In this document: one piece after another, positions 59,409 to 64,000 of the stretch
Layout of the letters: each line of letters opens with the position of its first letter
Numbering within the stretch: the first letter of the stretch is position 1
Origin: Labia minor
Taxonomy: Eukaryota > Arthropoda > Insecta > Dermaptera > Spongiphoridae
Reading direction: 5' to 3'
Length of the DNA: 64,000 bases
Assembly (NCBI GenBank): GCA_963082975.1
Contig: OY720345.1
Coordinates: 78,461,034-78,525,033 of the forward strand
Notes under the pieces: model-generated
The model's input: the letters and a program-made list of their open reading frames with translations, nothing else
The model's database searches: none
What the model was told of the DNA's origin: nothing
Program-made: the position numbers and the translations under genes

Positions 59409-59960
59409 TCACAAATATATTAGTAAATATATAAATAATAATAAAGGCTTTTCACCTGTATGAATTAATAAATGTTTATTTAAATCAGATTTCCGATTAA
59501 ATTTCTTTTCACAAAAATGACACACAAAAGGCTTTTCACCTGTATGAATTAATAAATGTGTATTTAAAGCAGATTTCTGATTAAATTTCTTTTTACAATA
59601 AATACATTTAAAAGGCTTTTCCTCTGTATGAATTAATATATGTCTATTTAAATGTGATTTATGTATAAATTTCTTTTTACAATAATTGCATTCAAAAAGC
59701 TTTTCGCCTGTATGAATTAATATACGTCTATTTAAATGTGATTTTTGTTTAAATTTATTTTTACAATAATTACATTCAAAAGGCTTTTCGCCTGTATGAA
59801 TTAATATATGTCTATTTAATTGTGGTTTACGATTAAATTTCTTTTTACAATGATTACACTCAAAACACCTGTCTTCTAAATTTCTTGAGTCAGTATCTTC
59901 AAGTTTGTCGTCATGACTGTTTTTCTTGGTATATTCGACTGTATTATTTTTGATTATAAA
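59409..59960 (-). CDS. C2H2 zinc-finger ORF, 5' end not found
   Basis: On the minus strand an open frame encodes five consecutive Krueppel-type fingers joined by TGEKPF-like linkers, ending shortly after the last linker (HTGEKPLLLFIYLL, stop at 59409-59411). Fingers read CNHCKKKFNRKPQLNRHILIH, then similar units. The second has Arg in place of the first zinc-binding His (LNRRILIH), and two linkers are altered (TGEKLF, TEEKPF). Upstream the frame stays open through an acidic stretch (SHDDKLEDTDSRNLED) without a methionine, so a first exon is missing. It would be a DNA-binding protein. It lies head-to-head with the first recognised MCM9 exon, and may be a fragment. Confidence 0.6.
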   Translation of the reverse strand, partial: FIIKNNTVEYTKKNSHDDKLEDTDSRNLEDRCFECNHCKKKFNRKPQLNRHILIHTGEKPFECNYCKNKFKQKSHLNRRILIHTGEKLFECNYCKKKFIHKSHLNRHILIHTEEKPFKCIYCKKKFNQKSALNTHLLIHTGEKPFVCHFCEKKFNRKSDLNKHLLIHTGEKPLLLFIYLLIYL

Positions 59961-59998
59961 TTTATTGGTATATATTAATGACCCCCTACACCTCGCAG

Positions 59999-62900
59999 AA
60001 TTTGATGAATTTGATGGAACTATTATAAGAACGATTACTCCAAAAATGTTAGAATATAAAAGAAATTATAAATGTATTAAATGTAAAGAAATCGTTACTA
60101 TAGAGGTATTATGATTTTATTTGTCAAAATTAAATCTTTTTAAATGTATTTGTGTTACCAGATGATTTATATACAATTTGATAAATAAGTCTAAGAAATT
60201 AAAACTGGCATTTTTGATAATATTATAACTTTTATTTTATAGAAGAATAGAATCTTACATTTTTATTTTTTAAATAGGCATATTATTAAGGTGACCATTT
60301 TTTGAAAATATCAAATCAGGACATTTTACTTTTTTTTTTAGAACCAAATTGAAAAAAATTTTGGAAAAAATTCGGAAATATTCAAAAGCTTAGTCCAGAA
60401 AACGTTTGACTTTTTTTTTTAAGAGACAAATTGAAAAAATTTTGAATAAAGTACGAAATGTCCTAAACGGGACAGATATCAAAAAGGAGGACGGTTGGTC
60501 ACCTTAATATTATATACCTATATATTGAGTATTTTTTATGTGTAATTTTTTTATTAGTGGGAAAAAACGTTAATCTATTTAGAAAATTCATCCATACTGG
60601 AGTTTTTTTTTAAATTAACTTATATAAAATCAGGTTAATTCTTAATTTTTTGATAAATATTATGTTCATGGTGACTGATAAGAGTATTAAAGCATGGATA
60701 GTATTATACATCCAACTTAACAATATAGGCTACAATCAAAAGAACCAATAATAACTACCAATCTAAATATAAAATAATTGTAGGGGACTAAGTGATATTT
60801 TCTTAATCCTATATTTAATTCACCTGTTCTTAATCTCAGTCACACCTTACAATTCCTATTATTTCCTAATTCACACATTCTGATTTTATATACTCTCTTT
60901 AAGATAAAAAAATATAATTATATTAAAATTCTGGTGACACATAACATTCAAATATAACATAGAAATATGAATTAATATATTATATTTTGTATTATTTCAC
61001 TTTTGCATTGATAGGCAGATATTGAAAGAGACCTGACCATAATTCCACCTAAGAAATGCCCTAATTCAAATACTTGTTCTGGAATAAATTTTAATGTTAT
61101 TACTTCCAATTCTGATTTAAGTAATTATAAAGATTATCAAGAGATATTAATACAGGTATTTAGTATTTTTTTTTTAAAGTTATTATTAATTTCATATGTT
61201 ATATATATTATATATTAATTTTGGTATTTTGAACTTTGATCAAATTTTAAATAAAAGAAAATATATTATAACAATCAAATTCTCACATTTAACCATTGAC
61301 ATTCTTTTAAACATTTTAACATAGTATTATATAATTTAAAATTAACTTAAAAAATAAACCTTATTAAGTTTTAATTAAAAAAACACCCGATAAAGTTTCA
61401 AACATTAAGCAGCTTTTCTGATGGAGTAACAACCGAAATGTGCATAAAACAAACGAGTCAATCAATTTGAAATTTCATCTAATGTTTTTAATTCAAAATT
61501 ATTATTATTAAGATTTGTCTTTTTTAATTCAATTTTAGTTTGAATGATATAATATATATTTTATTTATTATCCATCTTATTAATTTTATATAAATGCAAT
61601 GAAATGCTTGAAATAGTTAAATAATTGAACATTTTCATTACAAAATCACAGATTTTATAATAATAATCTACTTCATCCCACCAACCATATAATTGATATA
61701 TGTATATATATATATATATATTATATTTTTTGATATTATTGCAAGTATATTAATACTAAACATTCATTTTGCTTTCATCATTCAGGAACAAGTTGTAAAT
61801 GTAAAATTAGGTGTTATACCTCGAACTATTTCAGTGATTCTGGAGGATGATTTGGTGGATATCTGCAAACCCGGTGATGATATTATTGTTTAGTAAATAT
61901 ATCCATCATACACTTATTTATTAATATTCGTTTTTTTATATTAATAAATGAAATTACTTCTCCAGTGGAACTGTCTTTCGTCGTTGGAAAAATTTACGCG
62001 AGTTTCTAGTTTCGGATGTGGAAATTGTAGTTAAAGCAAATCATCTTCACGTTTCTGATGATCGCCGTTCTAATTTATTTATAACTCAAGAGATCAAGGA
62101 AGAATTTGAAGATTATTGGAAATCATTTGCTGATCGACCTTTAGAAGGACGGAATAATATATTAACTTCTTTTTGTCCTGAGGTTTTAACAAAATAATAT
62201 TCAATATATTAATTATTATAATTTCTAAGATAATTATATTTTTTTGTTGAAATATCTCTTACAGGTTTATGGAATGTATTTGGTAAAATTAGCTTTTGCT
62301 GTGGGGTTTTAGCTGGTGGTGTACAAAAAGTAGATTCTTCTGGTACTGCCGTTCGAGGGGAACCCCATTTTCTTTTGGTTGGAGATTCTGGTACAGGAAA
62401 ATCACAATTTTTACGATTTGCATCAAAACTTATACCCAGATCTATTATGACATGCGGATCTGGTACGACAAGTGCTGGTCTTACCGTTTCGGCCATTATG
62501 GTATATTGATAACTATCTTTTTCTGCACTTTGTCCCATTGCAACCTTAATTTAAGTCTGCTTGAAAATTATTATCCTATTCTAAGTATTTAAGTATGTAT
62601 CTCGTTTTAATTCATTTCGAATTTCAAATGTTTCTGATACTTGATTCCCTACCCTACCTTTACTGCCCACGAGAAAAATCTTCGAATCATACGAATTTTG
62701 ATTAATTTCCTTTTTAACAATTTTTTTCAATTTTCATAATTTGTTTTTTTTTTCTCTTATATTATCTATTAAAAAAAAATAATTTTATTTTAGGCTGAAG
62801 GGGAATGGCAATTTGAAGCTGGAGCCCTCGTACTTTCCGATGGTGGAATATGTTGCATCGATGAATTTTCACTCCTCCGGGAAGAAGATCGGGCAAGTAT

Positions 62901-63956
62901 TCATGAAGCCATGGAGCAACAAAGTATAAGTGTAGCCAAAGCTGGAATGGTGTGCAAATTAAATACACGATGTAGTGTAATTGCTACAGATAATCCGATC
63001 GGTGATACGTATAAAAGTGACCTTCCAATGGAGAAAAATATTAAATTAGAAAGTCCTCTCTTAAGTAGATTTGATTTAACTTTTATACTCTTGGATACAA
63101 AATATGAAGAATTAGATAGGTTAATAATTATATTTACAATTTATTCTATAATTATTTTTTTTAAACAAAATTTTTCACTAATTAAGTGTATTAATTAGAA
63201 AAATAAAAAATTTTTAGAATGATTTCTGATGTTATAGTAGATGCAACTGAGAAAAATTCAAAACTTAGTACCCACTGGCCAATTGAAAAATTAAGATCGT
63301 ATTTTGCTATATTATAAAAAATAAACAACCTGAAATGACAAAAGAATCAAATATTTTATTATTAAGATATTATCAAGAACAACGTCAGAATCCGAACAGA
63401 AATCCAGCAAGAACAACTGTAAGACTTTTAGAAAGTCTTGTTAGGTAATTTCATTTAAAATTTATTAAATTGTCGAAAATTATTTTATAATTAATTATTT
63501 TTTATCAAATCGATAATAATTTATCTAGTGGATCATTCAATAATTGATAGATAGATGCAGTGAATAAGATTGTTGAATTGATTTGTTTTTAATATAAATT
63601 CAATTATTGCTTTATATATTAAACTTTTGTACTGAATCATCATTTATTATAATAACAATCATTAATTTTTATTTTAGATTAGCCCAAGCACATGCGAAAT
63701 TAATGTTTCGAAGTAAAGTTGAAATACAAGATGCTGTCATTGCAATAGTATTGGTGGAATATTCCATGCATGATTCTAGTGTAATGGAATTGGATAGTTC
63801 GTTAACAGATACATTTCCTGAAAATCCATATACACAATATGAAGCCCATAGTAATAATAAATATTATTTTTTATACATCAGTTTATATAAATTTCTACAA
63901 ATATCATTATTTATTTTTCAGAGTCTCGAATCTTTAGCAAATTGAATTTTTACTAA
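59999..63956 (+). CDS. MCM9: MCM9 DNA helicase (3' exons, two frame breaks)
   Basis: MCM9 is an MCM-family helicase acting with MCM8 in homologous recombination and mismatch repair. Exons: 59999-60105, 61015-61155, 61786-61892, 61966-62182, 62265-62500, 62794-63119, 63218-63444, 63678-63850 and 63922-63956. Recognisable parts: the N-terminal zinc-ribbon half (CIKC), [18 protein letters not shown], Walker [10 protein letters not shown], Walker B CCIDEF, sensor-like IATDNP, arginine finger SPLLSRFD and the helical lid. Exons 62265-62500 and 63218-63444 each contain 2 bp too many, near 62305 and 63310; all other junctions keep frame. Exons for the first ~120 residues were not found. The C-terminus stops about 14 residues after PENPYTQYE, so the long tail of vertebrate MCM9 is absent. 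Confidence 0.88.
60290..60503. mobile_element. MITE in an MCM9 intron
   Basis: 214 bp with inverted ends GGTGACCA...TGGTCACC, flanked by TTAA on both sides (60286-60289 and 60504-60507). Internal direct repeats around 'aaattgaaaaaattttg' occur. No coding capacity. Confidence 0.7.
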
Positions 63957-64000
63957 AAAAAAAATATTAATAATGATTGGAGAATAAATTAATTTCATTA
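63957..64000. other. MCM9 3' flank
   Basis: Forty-four AT-rich bases after the stop; no further feature. Confidence 0.5.

Noticed and set aside
1-64000. Fungal origin, suggested by AT content and F-box genes
   Set aside because: Two BEL/Pao families are present, and these retrotransposons are known only from animals.

Overview
This is an AT-rich eukaryotic window, almost certainly from an animal and probably an arthropod. GT-AG introns interrupt recognisable animal genes (eIF4G, MCM9, an F-box gene), and BEL/Pao retrotransposons, which are known only from animals, are present. Dispersed repeats of the 'aaatttcatcaaaatcgg' and 'gtccgtccgtc' style common in arthropod genomes support this. The species cannot be named from sequence alone.

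The dominant structure is a direct large-scale duplication. Bases 1-27577 (copy 1) reappear as a shorter mosaic at 44383-55527 (copy 2). The first 6550 bases match at a constant offset of 44382 with no net indel. Copy 2 lacks 11.26 kb where a Gypsy element in copy 1 has collapsed to a solo LTR, and 5.09 kb of satellite and dispersed repeats removed at a 3-bp microhomology. The block carries the same nested insertions in both copies: a BEL element, tRNA-derived SINEs, a decayed Gypsy pol fused to an RS/His-rich ORF, a second BEL remnant, and a single-copy-looking F-box/LRR gene whose protein is identical in both. It is either a very recent tandem duplication or an uncollapsed haplotype. If tandem, a second eIF4G should lie just left of the window.

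Layout. 1-1581: 5' end of a BEL element (minus). 1582-5269: disrupted helix-turn-helix ORF, SINE, decayed Gypsy (minus). 5270-17810: non-autonomous Gypsy element (plus) riddled with nested insertions, including a TTAA-flanked transposon with a MADF ORF and a GC-rich solo LTR of another family. 17811-19381: BEL remnant (minus). 19384-24540: dispersed repeat and a roughly 163-bp satellite array. 24966-26447: F-box gene. 27620-30870: satellite remnant and Gypsy relic. 30887-39011: eIF4G (minus, about 19 exons seen, MIF4G and MA3 domains but no W2). 39776-45963: young BEL element with near-identical LTRs but no reverse-transcriptase core. 45964-55527: copy 2. 55528-58714: apparently intact six-exon hAT transposon. 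59409-59960: C2H2 zinc-finger ORF (minus). 59999-63956: MCM9 (plus, 3' part), with two 2-bp frame breaks.

The host genes look unrelated in function (translation initiation, ubiquitin ligase adaptor, replication/repair helicase). The rest records successive transposon insertion, deletion and duplication.
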